Assembly (NCBI GenBank): GCA_027066995.1
Contig: JAMOMQ010000099.1
Span: forward strand, 1 to 38,087
Direction of reading: 5' to 3'
Length of the DNA stretch: 38,087 nt
DNA from: Flavobacteriales bacterium
GTDB taxonomy: Bacteria > Bacteroidota > Bacteroidia > Flavobacteriales > Flavobacteriaceae
The stretch's first letter is position 1, and the number at the start of each line of letters is the position of its first letter. This document shows positions 8,321-18,246 of this stretch, piece after piece. The translations under genes were made by a program, and so were the position numbers. The notes beneath the pieces were generated by a model. That model was not told the DNA's origin, made no database searches, and worked only from the letters and a program-made list of their open reading frames with translations.

Positions 8321-9403
8321 ATGAAAAAGCCTAAACATAAATCAGCTTTAACAGAAGTGTCCGGTGTGCCGGATACCCCGAGGCTTAATCCGTCACTGAC
8401 AAAGCGTGGATTGAAAAAACGGGTGTTGCCGGATTTGAACTTATTGGTCAAACAATTAATGTCAGGCGATAAAATAGCTTTAAGCCGTGCTATTACATTA
8501 ATTGAAAGCAGTCACCCCAAGCATTTTGCTTTGGGACAAGAGGTGGTTAAAAAGTGTTTGCCTTATGCCGGCCAATCGGTGCGCATTGGAGTTACCGGTG
8601 TGCCGGGCGTTGGCAAAAGCACCTTTATAGAAAGCTTGGGGCGGTATTATACAAAGCAAGGTCATAAAGTGGCGGTTTTGGCTATTGATCCAAGTAGTAG
8701 TTTGTCAAAGGGGAGTATATTGGGAGATAAAACACGGATGGAACTATTGTCTCGAGATGACAATGCTTATATCCGGCCCAGTCCTTCCGGCAATCACTTG
8801 GGAGGGGTCGCCCGAAAAACGAGAGAAACCATTTTGTTGTGCGAAGCGGCAGGTTTTGACAGGATTATAATTGAAACCGTAGGCGTTGGACAGTCGGAAA
8901 CTATGGTGCATTCTATGGTTGATTTCTTTTTGTTATTAAAACTTGCCGGTGCCGGTGACGAGTTACAAGGTATCAAGCGCGGGATAATAGAAATGGCAGA
9001 TCTTATTGTTATTAATAAAGCCGAAGGGGACAATTTGCAGCCAGCCCGTTTGGCCAAAAAAGCTTTTGAAACCGCTTTGCATTTTTATCCGCCCAAGCCG
9101 GGTGGTTGGATGCCCAAAGTGATGCTGGCAAGTGCATTATATCAAGAGGGTATTGTTGATGTTGCCAATGTAATTAATGCTTATATCGAGCAGATGCAAA
9201 ATAATGATTTTTTTAAAGAGAACAGAATGGAACAAAATAAGTTTTGGCTTTATGAAACCATTAATCAAACCTTACAAAACCGTTTTTTTGAAGATGAAAA
9301 GACAAAAATGTTATTGGCAGATTTGATAAAAAAAATAGAAAATAACCAAATTACAGCTTTTGAAGCTGCCGAAATTTTACTAAATTCGACCTTGCAAAAA
9401 TAA
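8321..9403 (+). CDS. meaB: Methylmalonyl-CoA mutase-associated GTPase MeaB (ArgK family)
   Basis: IGVTGVPGVGKSTFIE, VLAIDPSSSLSKGSILGDKTRM, IRPSPSGNHLGGVARKTRE, IIETVGVGQSE, VINKAEGDN. Confidence 0.95.
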   Translation: MKKPKHKSALTEVSGVPDTPRLNPSLTKRGLKKRVLPDLNLLVKQLMSGDKIALSRAITLIESSHPKHFALGQEVVKKCLPYAGQSVRIGVTGVPGVGKSTFIESLGRYYTKQGHKVAVLAIDPSSSLSKGSILGDKTRMELLSRDDNAYIRPSPSGNHLGGVARKTRETILLCEAAGFDRIIIETVGVGQSETMVHSMVDFFLLLKLAGAGDELQGIKRGIIEMADLIVINKAEGDNLQPARLAKKAFETALHFYPPKPGGWMPKVMLASALYQEGIVDVANVINAYIEQMQNNDFFKENRMEQNKFWLYETINQTLQNRFFEDEKTKMLLADLIKKIENNQITAFEAAEILLNSTLQK

Positions 9404-9411
9404 AAGCATAG

Positions 9412-10089
9412 ATGAGTTTTTTTAGAAGAAATTTGATAGATATAGCTATATTTACTTTAGTTCAATATTTTTTTACTACATTGGTATTAATGTATTTATA
9501 TGAAGGGGGTAATGCTTTAAACGCGCAAACAGCGTCCTATGTTTTTGATTTGAACTATTTAAGTGATTTAGGGCGTGTAGTATTTTATAACGGCATGGAC
9601 AACCCCTTTTGGTTATTTTATTCTTTGAGTATGTTGTTGATTGGTGTCGGGGTAGTTTTTTATTTTTATTTAACCGGATTTTTAATCAATCATAAGTTGG
9701 TAAGAAAATTAATACTTTTCTTAGGTATTCTTTCAGGTTTAGGTTATGCAGCTATAGGTTTCTTTCCTGTAGATGTTAGTTTTGCAAATCATATAAAGGC
9801 CGGTATGTTGGCTTATTACGGTTTTATTTTAGCCCAATTGTTATTGACCTTTTTTATAAATAAAGATCAATATCGCGTTATTTTTTACTTGTTGGTTTTT
9901 CTTAACATACTTTTATTATTAAGATTTGTTCTTTATTATCTTATAAAAGATATGGATATTTCGGCAATATCACTGTTGCAAATAAAAACCATATATCAAA
10001 AAATATTGGTATATGGGCAAGTGTTTGTTGTGCTGGGAATACTAATACGTATTAAAAAAAGGCGTATTAAGCTTCATTCATATTCTTAA
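9412..10089 (+). CDS. Multi-pass membrane protein, DUF998-like
   Basis: 225 aa, strongly hydrophobic; YLSDLGR...NPFWLFYSLSMLLIGVGVVFYF...GYAAIGFFPVD resembles DUF998-type proteins; starts 9 bp after meaB. Confidence 0.75.
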   Translation: MSFFRRNLIDIAIFTLVQYFFTTLVLMYLYEGGNALNAQTASYVFDLNYLSDLGRVVFYNGMDNPFWLFYSLSMLLIGVGVVFYFYLTGFLINHKLVRKLILFLGILSGLGYAAIGFFPVDVSFANHIKAGMLAYYGFILAQLLLTFFINKDQYRVIFYLLVFLNILLLLRFVLYYLIKDMDISAISLLQIKTIYQKILVYGQVFVVLGILIRIKKRRIKLHSYS

Positions 10090-10268
10090 TTTGTTTGCGT
10101 CCTTTTATGTTTTATTATAGTAGCTAAAAACTTCCCTGAGGTATGCAACAGGTATTTCACCACTTTAAGTTATAGTTGTTTTATATAATTATGAATTTGG
10201 TAATATAAAATTACTATACAAATCATTTTATTAAATGAAACTTTTTATCTTGCCATCCGAAAATTTGA

Positions 10269-12272
10269 TTGATGAATATGAAATATTTTTGGACATTTTT
10301 ATCTTGGTTTATTGTGTGGTTTGCAGATGCACAAAATCAAAATAAAGCAGGTGATGAATTGCTTGACACATTACAAATAGTTACTCATGGTATTTCAAAC
10401 ACCATGCAACGTCTGCCCAAAACAATCCGTGTGATAAAGGCACGTGATATACAACAAAGCGCTGTAGAAAGTATTGATGATGTTTTGAATTTAGTAGCCG
10501 GCATCGATATGAGAAGTCGCGGTAGTAAAGGGGTGCAATCTGACATCAGTATTCGTGGCGGTAATTTTGACCAGGTATTGGTATTGCTTAACGGTGTCAG
10601 GCTTAATAATCCCCAAACCGGACATCATGTTTTGGATTTGCCTATTGATTTGAGCATGATAGACCGTATCGAAATTTTGGAAGGCGCCTCCGGGCAGAGT
10701 TTTGGAGTCAATGCTTACAGCGGGGCTATTAATTTTATTACTAAAAAACCGGAGCATGAACAGGCTTATACCCAATTTAACGCAGGCCAATATAATTATT
10801 TGAAAACCGATTTCGGCTTGTCGCACCGGTTAGGAAAAATTTCGGTTTATAACGGATTTACCTATCAAAGATCCGGTGGGTATTTAACTAATACGGATAT
10901 CAACAACACCGATTTTTATACTATTAAGGATTTTGTCAATTTGCATTTTGACCATGAACGCTTTCCATTGAACCTACAAGCCGGTTACCATCAGAAAGAT
11001 TTTGGCGCCAATAGTTTCTATACGGCCAAATATCCTTGGCAGTTTGAAAAAACTCATGGTTATTTTATCAGTCTGTTTACTAAAACAGGCAAAAAATTTG
11101 TGCTTAAACCGGAAGTGCATTATAAATTGCATTATGATGAGTTTCAACTGTTTAGAGAGAGTGTTTACCAATATCGCAATGGCTTTTTTATTCATGATAA
11201 GGATACGGCACAATATGCTCCGGGAGTGTATTACAAAGGGCATAATTATCATAAAACACAAAATGCCGGTGGCGGATTGAATATGAGCATTGTATCAAAA
11301 TATGGTCATACTTATATCAATTTAAGTATTGAGAACGAGCGTATTTGGAGTAATAAATTAGGAGAAGATTTACCTGAACCTATCAGAGTTGATCAAAGAA
11401 TTGTCTATACCAAATCGGATAGTCGCACATATTTCGAAGCGCAGTTAAACCAAGTCAAGCAATGGCAAAAAATAGCGATTGGCGCCGGTTTAAATGTATT
11501 ATATAGCCGTCAATATGATTTGCAAATGAGCGGTGGTGCTTATATTAACTATCGTCAAGCACACATGACACATTATTTTAATATCAATTCAGCCTACCGG
11601 TTGCCCACTTTTACGGATTTGTATTATCAAGGACCGGCCAATATGGGCAATCCTGCCTTGCAACCTGAGCAGGCTGTAACTTACGAATTGGGAACCAAAT
11701 ATTTTGACCTGCAAAATTATATTACAGCCGCTGTTTTTTTGAGAAATGCCAATAATACGATTGACTGGATTAAATACCGGGTTAAGGACAAATGGCAACC
11801 GCAAAATTTAACCCGCTTGCAAACTTACGGTTTAGAAGTATCGTGGAAACACCGTTTTAACAAAGGCTTTATCAAAAAAGCCGCTTTATCTTATGCTTTT
11901 TTGTATATGGAAAAGGGTGACAACGAGCAAGTTATCTCAAAATATGTTTTAGATTATTTAAAACATAAATTTAATATATCACTTTCACACCGGTTTTTGT
12001 TTGATACAAATTTGCAATGGACGGCTGTTTATAAAAATCGTGAAGGTCAATATTTGAACTATATCGACAATCAATACCGCTTGTTTGATTATAAACCTTA
12101 TGCTGTTGTCAATTTAAAACTCAATAAAGAAATCGGCAAAAGCCGTTTGGGATTGTCTATTGAAAATCTTTTTGATGTAAAATACAATGATTTGTCCTAT
12201 GTGCAAATGCCGGGCAGATGGATAATTTTTGAATGGCGCTACCGGATTATACCAAAACGACATACAAATTAG
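10269..12272 (+). CDS. TonB-dependent outer membrane receptor (BtuB-like, substrate unknown)
   Basis: Signal peptide; plug motifs IRGGNFDQVLVLLNGVRLNNPQTGHH, RIEILEGASGQSFGVNAYSGAINFITKK; C-terminal beta-barrel with AYRLPTFTDLYYQGPANMGNPALQPEQAVTYELG. True start may be an adjacent Met. Confidence 0.93.
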   Translation: MMNMKYFWTFLSWFIVWFADAQNQNKAGDELLDTLQIVTHGISNTMQRLPKTIRVIKARDIQQSAVESIDDVLNLVAGIDMRSRGSKGVQSDISIRGGNFDQVLVLLNGVRLNNPQTGHHVLDLPIDLSMIDRIEILEGASGQSFGVNAYSGAINFITKKPEHEQAYTQFNAGQYNYLKTDFGLSHRLGKISVYNGFTYQRSGGYLTNTDINNTDFYTIKDFVNLHFDHERFPLNLQAGYHQKDFGANSFYTAKYPWQFEKTHGYFISLFTKTGKKFVLKPEVHYKLHYDEFQLFRESVYQYRNGFFIHDKDTAQYAPGVYYKGHNYHKTQNAGGGLNMSIVSKYGHTYINLSIENERIWSNKLGEDLPEPIRVDQRIVYTKSDSRTYFEAQLNQVKQWQKIAIGAGLNVLYSRQYDLQMSGGAYINYRQAHMTHYFNINSAYRLPTFTDLYYQGPANMGNPALQPEQAVTYELGTKYFDLQNYITAAVFLRNANNTIDWIKYRVKDKWQPQNLTRLQTYGLEVSWKHRFNKGFIKKAALSYAFLYMEKGDNEQVISKYVLDYLKHKFNISLSHRFLFDTNLQWTAVYKNREGQYLNYIDNQYRLFDYKPYAVVNLKLNKEIGKSRLGLSIENLFDVKYNDLSYVQMPGRWIIFEWRYRIIPKRHTN

Positions 12273-12297
12273 TTCAATATTTCGTTTCTTTTTGGTA

Positions 12298-12780
12298 TTA
12301 AAAAATTTTTTTGAACAAACCGCTTTTTAAGCAGACCTCTTTAAAAGTTTCAATAGGGGTTTCATGTCCCATATCGTATTCATAAATTTTATGAGGAATT
12401 TGCCATTTGTTTAAAAGTAATTTGGTAGTGACCGGAGGTATAATCTCATCTTTGATGCCTATACTGATATGATGCATGCTATCGCCGGCCATTAAACGAT
12501 TGTCCGGTTTAATAATATTAGTCATAATTAGAGCAGGATTGAGCAAAATGGTCGGTATATGATAATATTGTCCCAAATGAAAAGCCATATAGCCTCCCAT
12601 ACTACTACCGATAATCACTTGTGGCCGGTATCGTCGCACCAAATGATCCAGATATTGAAATGTAGCAGGTAAATTTTTATATGAAACCAAGGGGTGAAAC
12701 AGTTTGCCGTATTGTTGCAACCAAGCGGTGCGGTCATTGACATTGGTGCTATTGAGTCCGTGTAAATATAAATTGATCAT
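12298..12780 (-). CDS. YqiA/YcfP-like alpha/beta hydrolase (putative esterase)
   Basis: 160 aa; MINLYLHGLNST, IIGSSMGGYMAFHLG nucleophile elbow, C-terminal MGHE. Confidence 0.82.
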   Translation of the reverse strand: MINLYLHGLNSTNVNDRTAWLQQYGKLFHPLVSYKNLPATFQYLDHLVRRYRPQVIIGSSMGGYMAFHLGQYYHIPTILLNPALIMTNIIKPDNRLMAGDSMHHISIGIKDEIIPPVTTKLLLNKWQIPHKIYEYDMGHETPIETFKEVCLKSGLFKKIF

Positions 12781-14012
12781 TGTTGATTTTTTAAATAACG
12801 GATAATTTTTTCAGTAGCACCTATATTTTTCAGAGCATAGGTTTTAGTAGTGGATGCTTTTTTTGTTCTTAAATGGTCATTTTGCCATAGCTGATCCAAT
12901 ATTTTTTTTAATGAATTGTAATCCGTTACGGTTATTAGTCCTCCTAATTTTTTTAAATCGACGGCTTCATTAAATTTTTGAATATGCGGGCCCGTAATGA
13001 TAGGAACGCCATAGACGGCGGGTTCTTGTATATTATGAATGCTTTTACCAAAGCCGTTGCCTATATAAACAATATCGGCATAGTGGTAAGTTTTGTTAAG
13101 CAAACCGATGGTGTTTAAAATAAGAACATCGTAGCTTGATAAATCAGTTTCCGCTTTAATATCTGTATAGCGAATGGCTTTTTTTTTCAATTGTTTTAAA
13201 ATGCCGTTTACATGTGCATCATCTACTTCGTGGGGAGCAATAACGGTTTTAAAATCATGGGATGCCGTATTGATATACGGAACTAAAATTTTTTCATCGG
13301 ACGGCCAGGTGCTTCCGGCTACCAGTAACTTTTGATTATTTTTAAATCTTTTTACAAAATCTAAAGAATCAGTTTGTTGTGCAATTTGATGCACGCGGTC
13401 AAACCGTGTATCACCTGTTATACTTATATTTTCAAATCCTTGATCCTGCAAGGCTTGTTTTGATACTTGGTCTTGCACAAAAAAATGATGAAAGGCTTTA
13501 AGCGATTGTCGTAACCACGACCATTTAAAAAAAGAATGGTTGGTTTTGAATAATCCCGAAATAAGATAAACCGGAATTTGTCGTTTTTGTAATTCGTATA
13601 AATAGTTGGGCCACAAGTCGTATTTGGTAAAAAAGACCATAACGGGATTAATGGTGTCAATAAATTTTTTAGCATTGGCACGGGTATCTATTGGTAAATA
13701 CACAACACAACCGGCCGGTGTTTTATCTTTTTTTATTTCATAGCCCGAAGGGGAAAAGAAACTCAAAACTATTTGATGATTGCCAAATTCTTTTTTAATA
13801 GCTTCCATAACAGGCAAGGCTTGTTCATATTCGCCAAGCGAAGAGACATGAAACCAAATAACGGGTTTATCTTTTTGTAAACATTGGTTTAACCGGCTGA
13901 ATACTTGTTGTTGCCCGACTTTAAAAAAATGCACTTTAGAACCAAAAAAATTTCCGAAAACCTTTAAAAGATTTTCGGAAATGGTCAATGCTATATTATA
14001 TAATGATTTCAT
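12777..14012 (-). CDS. waaA: 3-deoxy-D-manno-octulosonic acid transferase
   Basis: WFHVSSLGEYEQALPVMEAIK, YDLWPNYLYELQKRQIPVYLISG, AGSTWPSDEKIL, EPAVYGVPIITGPHIQKF. Start set at MKSLYN. Overlaps the hydrolase ORF by 4 bp. Confidence 0.94.
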   Translation of the reverse strand: MKSLYNIALTISENLLKVFGNFFGSKVHFFKVGQQQVFSRLNQCLQKDKPVIWFHVSSLGEYEQALPVMEAIKKEFGNHQIVLSFFSPSGYEIKKDKTPAGCVVYLPIDTRANAKKFIDTINPVMVFFTKYDLWPNYLYELQKRQIPVYLISGLFKTNHSFFKWSWLRQSLKAFHHFFVQDQVSKQALQDQGFENISITGDTRFDRVHQIAQQTDSLDFVKRFKNNQKLLVAGSTWPSDEKILVPYINTASHDFKTVIAPHEVDDAHVNGILKQLKKKAIRYTDIKAETDLSSYDVLILNTIGLLNKTYHYADIVYIGNGFGKSIHNIQEPAVYGVPIITGPHIQKFNEAVDLKKLGGLITVTDYNSLKKILDQLWQNDHLRTKKASTTKTYALKNIGATEKIIRYLKNQQ

Positions 14013-14034
14013 TAAGTGCAATAAGAAATCCGGT

Positions 14035-15150
14035 TTAGTTTAGCATCAAAGGCATAACAAGCATGGTGACAAATTCGCCTTCTTCCAATCCGTCCATGGG
14101 ATGGATTAAAGCGGCTTTACTGGGAACCGACATATTGAGTGATATTTCGTCCGAATCCAAATTGGATAACATTTCTATTAAAAATTTGGAATTGAACCCG
14201 ATAGACATGTCATCACCTTGAAAATTACAAGTCATGCGTTCTTCGGCTTTGTTAGAAAAGTCTAAATCTTCGGCCGATACTTTTAATTCCGAACCGGCAA
14301 TATCCAAGCGAATCAAATGGGTGGCTTTATTGGCAAAAATAGCAATCCGTTTGACTACATTGAGCAGGTTCTGACGGTCTGCTACCAAAACATTAGGATT
14401 TTCGGTAGGAATAACAGCACGATAATTGGGATACTGACCGTTAATCAATCTTGATAGAAGTTGTATATTATCAAAATTAAATTTGACATTACGATCATCA
14501 TAGGTGATAGTAACATCATCATCGGTGCCAACAATATAATTTTTTAAAATTTGCAAGGGCTTTTTGGGAACGATAAATTGCGTTTCGCCGTCGGCTTTTA
14601 AATCTTGACGTTCGTATTTGACCAATTTATGGGCGTCGGTAGCAACAAAGTTTAAGCCCTCGGGTGAAAACTCGAATAAAATACCGGTCATAGTCGGGCG
14701 CAACTCGTCATTGCTAGTGGCAAAAATGGTTTTACTGACGGCATCAGCCAATACACCCGATGGCATTGACAGGCTGTCGGCTTCTTCCATTTCAACCGGC
14801 TTGGGATAATCTTCGGCGTCGGCGTATGCAAAGCTGTATTTGCCCGTTTCGCTGATGATGTCCATGGTGTTATTGTCGTTGAACATAAATGTTAAGGGTT
14901 GTACCGGAAGGGCCTTGATGGTATCAACCAGCATGCGAGCCGGTAATAAAAATTTACCGCTTTCTGTAGATTCTACAGGCACAGTTGCCGTCATGGTAGT
15001 TTCCAAGTCTGAGGCGGTAATTTTTAATGAATTGTTATTCAGTTCAAATAAAAAGTTGTCTAAAACCGGAATGGTATTGTTATTATTGATTACATTTCGT
15101 AATGCTTGTAAATTTTTGATTAATTCGTCACTTGATACTAAAAATTGCAT
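14035..15150 (-). CDS. dnaN: DNA polymerase III subunit beta (sliding clamp)
   Basis: MQFLVSSDELIKNLQALRNVINNNNTIPVLDNFLFEL...FVATDAHKLVKYER...LINGQYPNYRAVIP; start trimmed from the longer ORF to MQFLVSS. Confidence 0.96.
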   Translation of the reverse strand: MQFLVSSDELIKNLQALRNVINNNNTIPVLDNFLFELNNNSLKITASDLETTMTATVPVESTESGKFLLPARMLVDTIKALPVQPLTFMFNDNNTMDIISETGKYSFAYADAEDYPKPVEMEEADSLSMPSGVLADAVSKTIFATSNDELRPTMTGILFEFSPEGLNFVATDAHKLVKYERQDLKADGETQFIVPKKPLQILKNYIVGTDDDVTITYDDRNVKFNFDNIQLLSRLINGQYPNYRAVIPTENPNVLVADRQNLLNVVKRIAIFANKATHLIRLDIAGSELKVSAEDLDFSNKAEERMTCNFQGDDMSIGFNSKFLIEMLSNLDSDEISLNMSVPSKAALIHPMDGLEEGEFVTMLVMPLMLN

Positions 15151-15170
15151 AGTTTTATTTTTTTCAATAA

Positions 15171-15204
15171 CAAAAATACGAATTATTTTTTTATTAAATG
15201 CCAA
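15171..15204 (-). promoter_or_regulatory. Bacteroidota-type promoter for dnaN
   Basis: Minus strand TTG (15204-15202), 23-bp spacer, TATTTTTG (15178-15171). Confidence 0.5.
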
Positions 15205-15282
15205 TTATTCATTAATCAAAACTTCGTTTAAAGAAATTAATCTTAAATTTGTTTGCAAATTAATTGATACAAAAAAACGTAT

Positions 15283-16317
15283 ATGAAAATATTGGTAACC
15301 GGCGGATTGGGTTTTATAGGATCGCATACCGTGGTAGAACTGCAACATAAAGGTTATGAGGTGGTTATTATTGATAACTTGTCTAATTCTACCATAGAAG
15401 TTTTGGATGGTATTGCTAAAATTACCGGCATTCGTCCCGAATTTCATCAAATAGACTTGCGTGATAAGCCGGCAGTCATTCAATTTTTTAAGTCCCAGCC
15501 CGATTTGCAGGGAGTGATACATTTTGCGGCTTCGAAAGCGGTAGGCGAAAGTTTGCAAAAACCACTATTGTATTATGAAAACAATATCAATACGCTGGTT
15601 TATATTTTGCAACAAATGCAAGCGCATCAAATTTCCAATTTTATTTTCAGCTCGTCTTGCACCGTTTATGGAGAGCCCGACAAATTGCCCATTACCGAAG
15701 AAGAAACGGTAAAACCGGCACTGTCACCTTATGGCAATACCAAACAAATTGGTGAAGAAATTATTCGTGATACCACTCATGCTTATCCGGAAATGAAAGC
15801 CATTGCCTTGCGTTATTTCAATCCTATTGGAGCCCATCCTTCTGCACATATTGGAGAATTGCCCAATGGTGTGCCGCAAAATTTGATTCCTTTTGTAACA
15901 CAAACAGCTATAGGCATCAGAGAGGAATTATCCGTTTTTGGAGACGATTATCCCACCGAAGACGGTACTGCCATTAGAGATTATATTCATGTGGTTGATT
16001 TGGCACAATCACATGTAGTGGCTATGGAAAGACTGTTGCAAAACAAAAATAAATCTAATTATGAGATATTTAATATCGGCACCGGACGTGGCAGTTCGGT
16101 TATGGAAATTATCAAAGCCTTTGAAAAAGTAAATAAGGTAAAACTCAACTACAAAATTGTTGACCGGCGTCCCGGTGATGTAACGGCCGTTTGGGCAGAT
16201 ACAAGCCTTGCTGCTTCAGAATTGGGGTGGCAATCTAAGCTCACTATGGAAGATGCTCTTAGAGATGCTTGGAAATGGCAACAAAAATTAGATGAGGCTG
16301 AGGGCAACAAAGTATAA
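15283..16317 (+). CDS. galE: UDP-glucose 4-epimerase
   Basis: MKILVTGGLGFIGSHTVVELQ, SSSCTVYG, SPYGNTK, YFNPIGAHPSAHIGE, DGTAIRDYIHVVDLA. Confidence 0.96.
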   Translation: MKILVTGGLGFIGSHTVVELQHKGYEVVIIDNLSNSTIEVLDGIAKITGIRPEFHQIDLRDKPAVIQFFKSQPDLQGVIHFAASKAVGESLQKPLLYYENNINTLVYILQQMQAHQISNFIFSSSCTVYGEPDKLPITEEETVKPALSPYGNTKQIGEEIIRDTTHAYPEMKAIALRYFNPIGAHPSAHIGELPNGVPQNLIPFVTQTAIGIREELSVFGDDYPTEDGTAIRDYIHVVDLAQSHVVAMERLLQNKNKSNYEIFNIGTGRGSSVMEIIKAFEKVNKVKLNYKIVDRRPGDVTAVWADTSLAASELGWQSKLTMEDALRDAWKWQQKLDEAEGNKV

Positions 16318-16419
16318 ATTAATGCTATTTGCGACTGGTGTAACTAAAATGCTTGTATTTCTGTATAAAAAGTCACTAATGATATAGACTTAAAATGCTA
16401 CTTTTGAAAAAAATTATTT

Positions 16420-17463
16420 ATGTACGATTATATCCTTGTTGGCTTTGGGGTAGCCGGTTTTTCTTTTATGCAACAACTGGAAGAAAACCGTCAAAATTTC
16501 ATTGTTTTTGACAACCAATCCCAACAATCGACACGCATTGCAGGCGGCATGTTTAACCCTATTATTTTAAAACGTTTTACACCGGCTTGGCAAGCGGCCG
16601 AAATGTTGCCTTATGCCTTATTGCAATTTCAAAAAGCCGAACTGGCATATCAAAATAAATACATTCATTACATAGATATTTACCGTAAACTTACCTCTGT
16701 TGAAGAGCAAAATAATTGGGTTGTTGCTTCTGATAAACCGGTAATGCGCGACTTTATGCAGCCTATTAGTTTTGAAAAAATTGACGGCATTGCTGCACCT
16801 TTTGGTTTTGGTATTTTAAAAGGCACCGGTATTGTTAATGTTAACCGGCTTTTAGATGATGCTTTGTATGGGTTGCAACAAACCGGAAAATTGCGTAAGG
16901 AAAAATTTGATTATAGTCAACTTCAAATTACTTCGGATTTTGTGCAATATAAAGATATCAAAGCCCGCAAAATAGTCTTTGCCGAAGGCTACGGTTTGCA
17001 TCACAATCCGTTTTTTAACCATTTGCCGCTGATGGGCACCAAAGGTGAAATGCTTATGATAGAAACAGATGCCGAAATACCTTATATAGTCAAATCAAAT
17101 GTTTTTATAGCTCCTAATGTAGCTAAAAAAGGACAGTATTATGTAGGAGCAACCTATAATTGGGAAGATAAAACCAATACACCGACAGCTGAGGCTAGAA
17201 AACATTTAAAAGAAAAATTGGGACAATTGCTTCAAAAACCTTTTAAAATAGTTTTGCAAAAAGCCGGTATCAGGCCTACCGTTATTGACCGGCGTCCATT
17301 GGTGGGTGTGCATCCAAACTATAATAATTTGGGCGTATTAAACGGAATGGGCACCCGCGGGGTTATATTGGCGCCTACAACCGCAAAACAATTATTTAAA
17401 CATATGACATTTGGCATGCCTTTACCTAAAGAAATTGATATTAAACGCTTTGAAAAGAATTAG
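16420..17463 (+). CDS. FAD-dependent oxidoreductase (DAO family)
   Basis: N-terminal dinucleotide-binding motif YDYILVGFGVAGFSFMQQLEE; C-terminal GIRPTVIDRRPLVGVHPNYNNLGVLNGMGTRGVILAP typical of DAO-family enzymes. Confidence 0.85.
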   Translation: MYDYILVGFGVAGFSFMQQLEENRQNFIVFDNQSQQSTRIAGGMFNPIILKRFTPAWQAAEMLPYALLQFQKAELAYQNKYIHYIDIYRKLTSVEEQNNWVVASDKPVMRDFMQPISFEKIDGIAAPFGFGILKGTGIVNVNRLLDDALYGLQQTGKLRKEKFDYSQLQITSDFVQYKDIKARKIVFAEGYGLHHNPFFNHLPLMGTKGEMLMIETDAEIPYIVKSNVFIAPNVAKKGQYYVGATYNWEDKTNTPTAEARKHLKEKLGQLLQKPFKIVLQKAGIRPTVIDRRPLVGVHPNYNNLGVLNGMGTRGVILAPTTAKQLFKHMTFGMPLPKEIDIKRFEKN

Positions 17464-17499
17464 AAAATAAAATTTATAGCTTTAGAAGTGGTTGTGAAG

Positions 17500-18105
17500 T
17501 TATCTTTTCAATTGATTTAGATCGGAAAATAACAATTTGATATTTTCATAGGAGTTATGCAAGGGTAAATCATCGTTTTTGATATCAAGCCATTCCACCC
17601 GTTCAATGCCTTCTTCTGTCTGTGGTATTAATGGACTTTTCTCTTGTTCACTCATTTTATACCAATGCGTTATTTTTAAGCGTTTCTTTTTATTTTCGGT
17701 AAACAAATGATAAGTGTCTAATAAAAAATGTTCAATTTTAATATTTTGAATGCCACATTCTTCTTTAACCTCTCTAATGGCAGTTTCATCGGGGGATTCT
17801 CCTTTTTCCATTTTACCTTTGGGTAAGTCCCATTTACCGTTACGATAAATAAACAGATATTTTTTTTCATCATTTTCTACTATTCCACCGGCAGCTTCAA
17901 TCACATCAAAATGGGTTTGAAATTGCTGCCAAGCCTCTTCTATTTTAGGATGATATAAAAAAACTTCAGGTAAGATATTGGTCTGTAATTTATTGATAAT
18001 GTCATCTAAATCAATAGATGAAAAGGCGTAAACATTAGTTTTGCTTTCATTAAGGTTGTCCGTTATGGTAATAGCTTTATCAAAGATGTAAACTTTATAG
18101 GACAT
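17500..18105 (-). CDS. NUDIX hydrolase
   Basis: 201 aa with Nudix box GKMEKGESPDETAIREVKEECGI. Confidence 0.93.
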   Translation of the reverse strand: MSYKVYIFDKAITITDNLNESKTNVYAFSSIDLDDIINKLQTNILPEVFLYHPKIEEAWQQFQTHFDVIEAAGGIVENDEKKYLFIYRNGKWDLPKGKMEKGESPDETAIREVKEECGIQNIKIEHFLLDTYHLFTENKKKRLKITHWYKMSEQEKSPLIPQTEEGIERVEWLDIKNDDLPLHNSYENIKLLFSDLNQLKR

Positions 18106-18107
18106 AA

Positions 18108-18143
18108 CTCTTAATTTATTCTACAAATTTAATAAATTAAGAG
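18108..18143. promoter_or_regulatory. Perfect 13-bp inverted repeat abutting the NUDIX gene start (candidate operator or RBS-sequestering hairpin)
   Basis: CTCTTAATTTATT (18108-18120), 10-nt spacer, AATAAATTAAGAG (18131-18143), exact reverse complements. Ends 2 bp from the start codon at 18105-18103; the spacer holds a minus-strand TAAATTTG. Confidence 0.55.
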
Positions 18144-18246
18144 CAATAATAAAACCTATTTATGTTAAAACTTGAATCGTTTTAATTACTCATCTGATTG
18201 TCAAATAGTTGAGTTTTAACAATTTGCAATTGTTTTTAAAAGATGC

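Noticed and set aside
10195-10220. AT-rich palindrome GTAAT-ATAAA-ATTAC upstream of the TonB receptor
   Set aside because: Only 5-bp arms in very AT-rich sequence; expected by chance.
14840-15286. 148-aa plus-strand ORF
   Set aside because: Antisense to dnaN, which has clear sliding-clamp motifs; no recognisable domain.
15205-15558. 117-aa minus-strand ORF
   Set aside because: Antisense to the galE N-terminus; shadow ORF.
18218-18234. AACAATT-TGC-AATTGTT hairpin downstream of rpe
   Set aside because: Short all-AT-rich stem with no T-run in the direction of rpe transcription; too weak to call a terminator.
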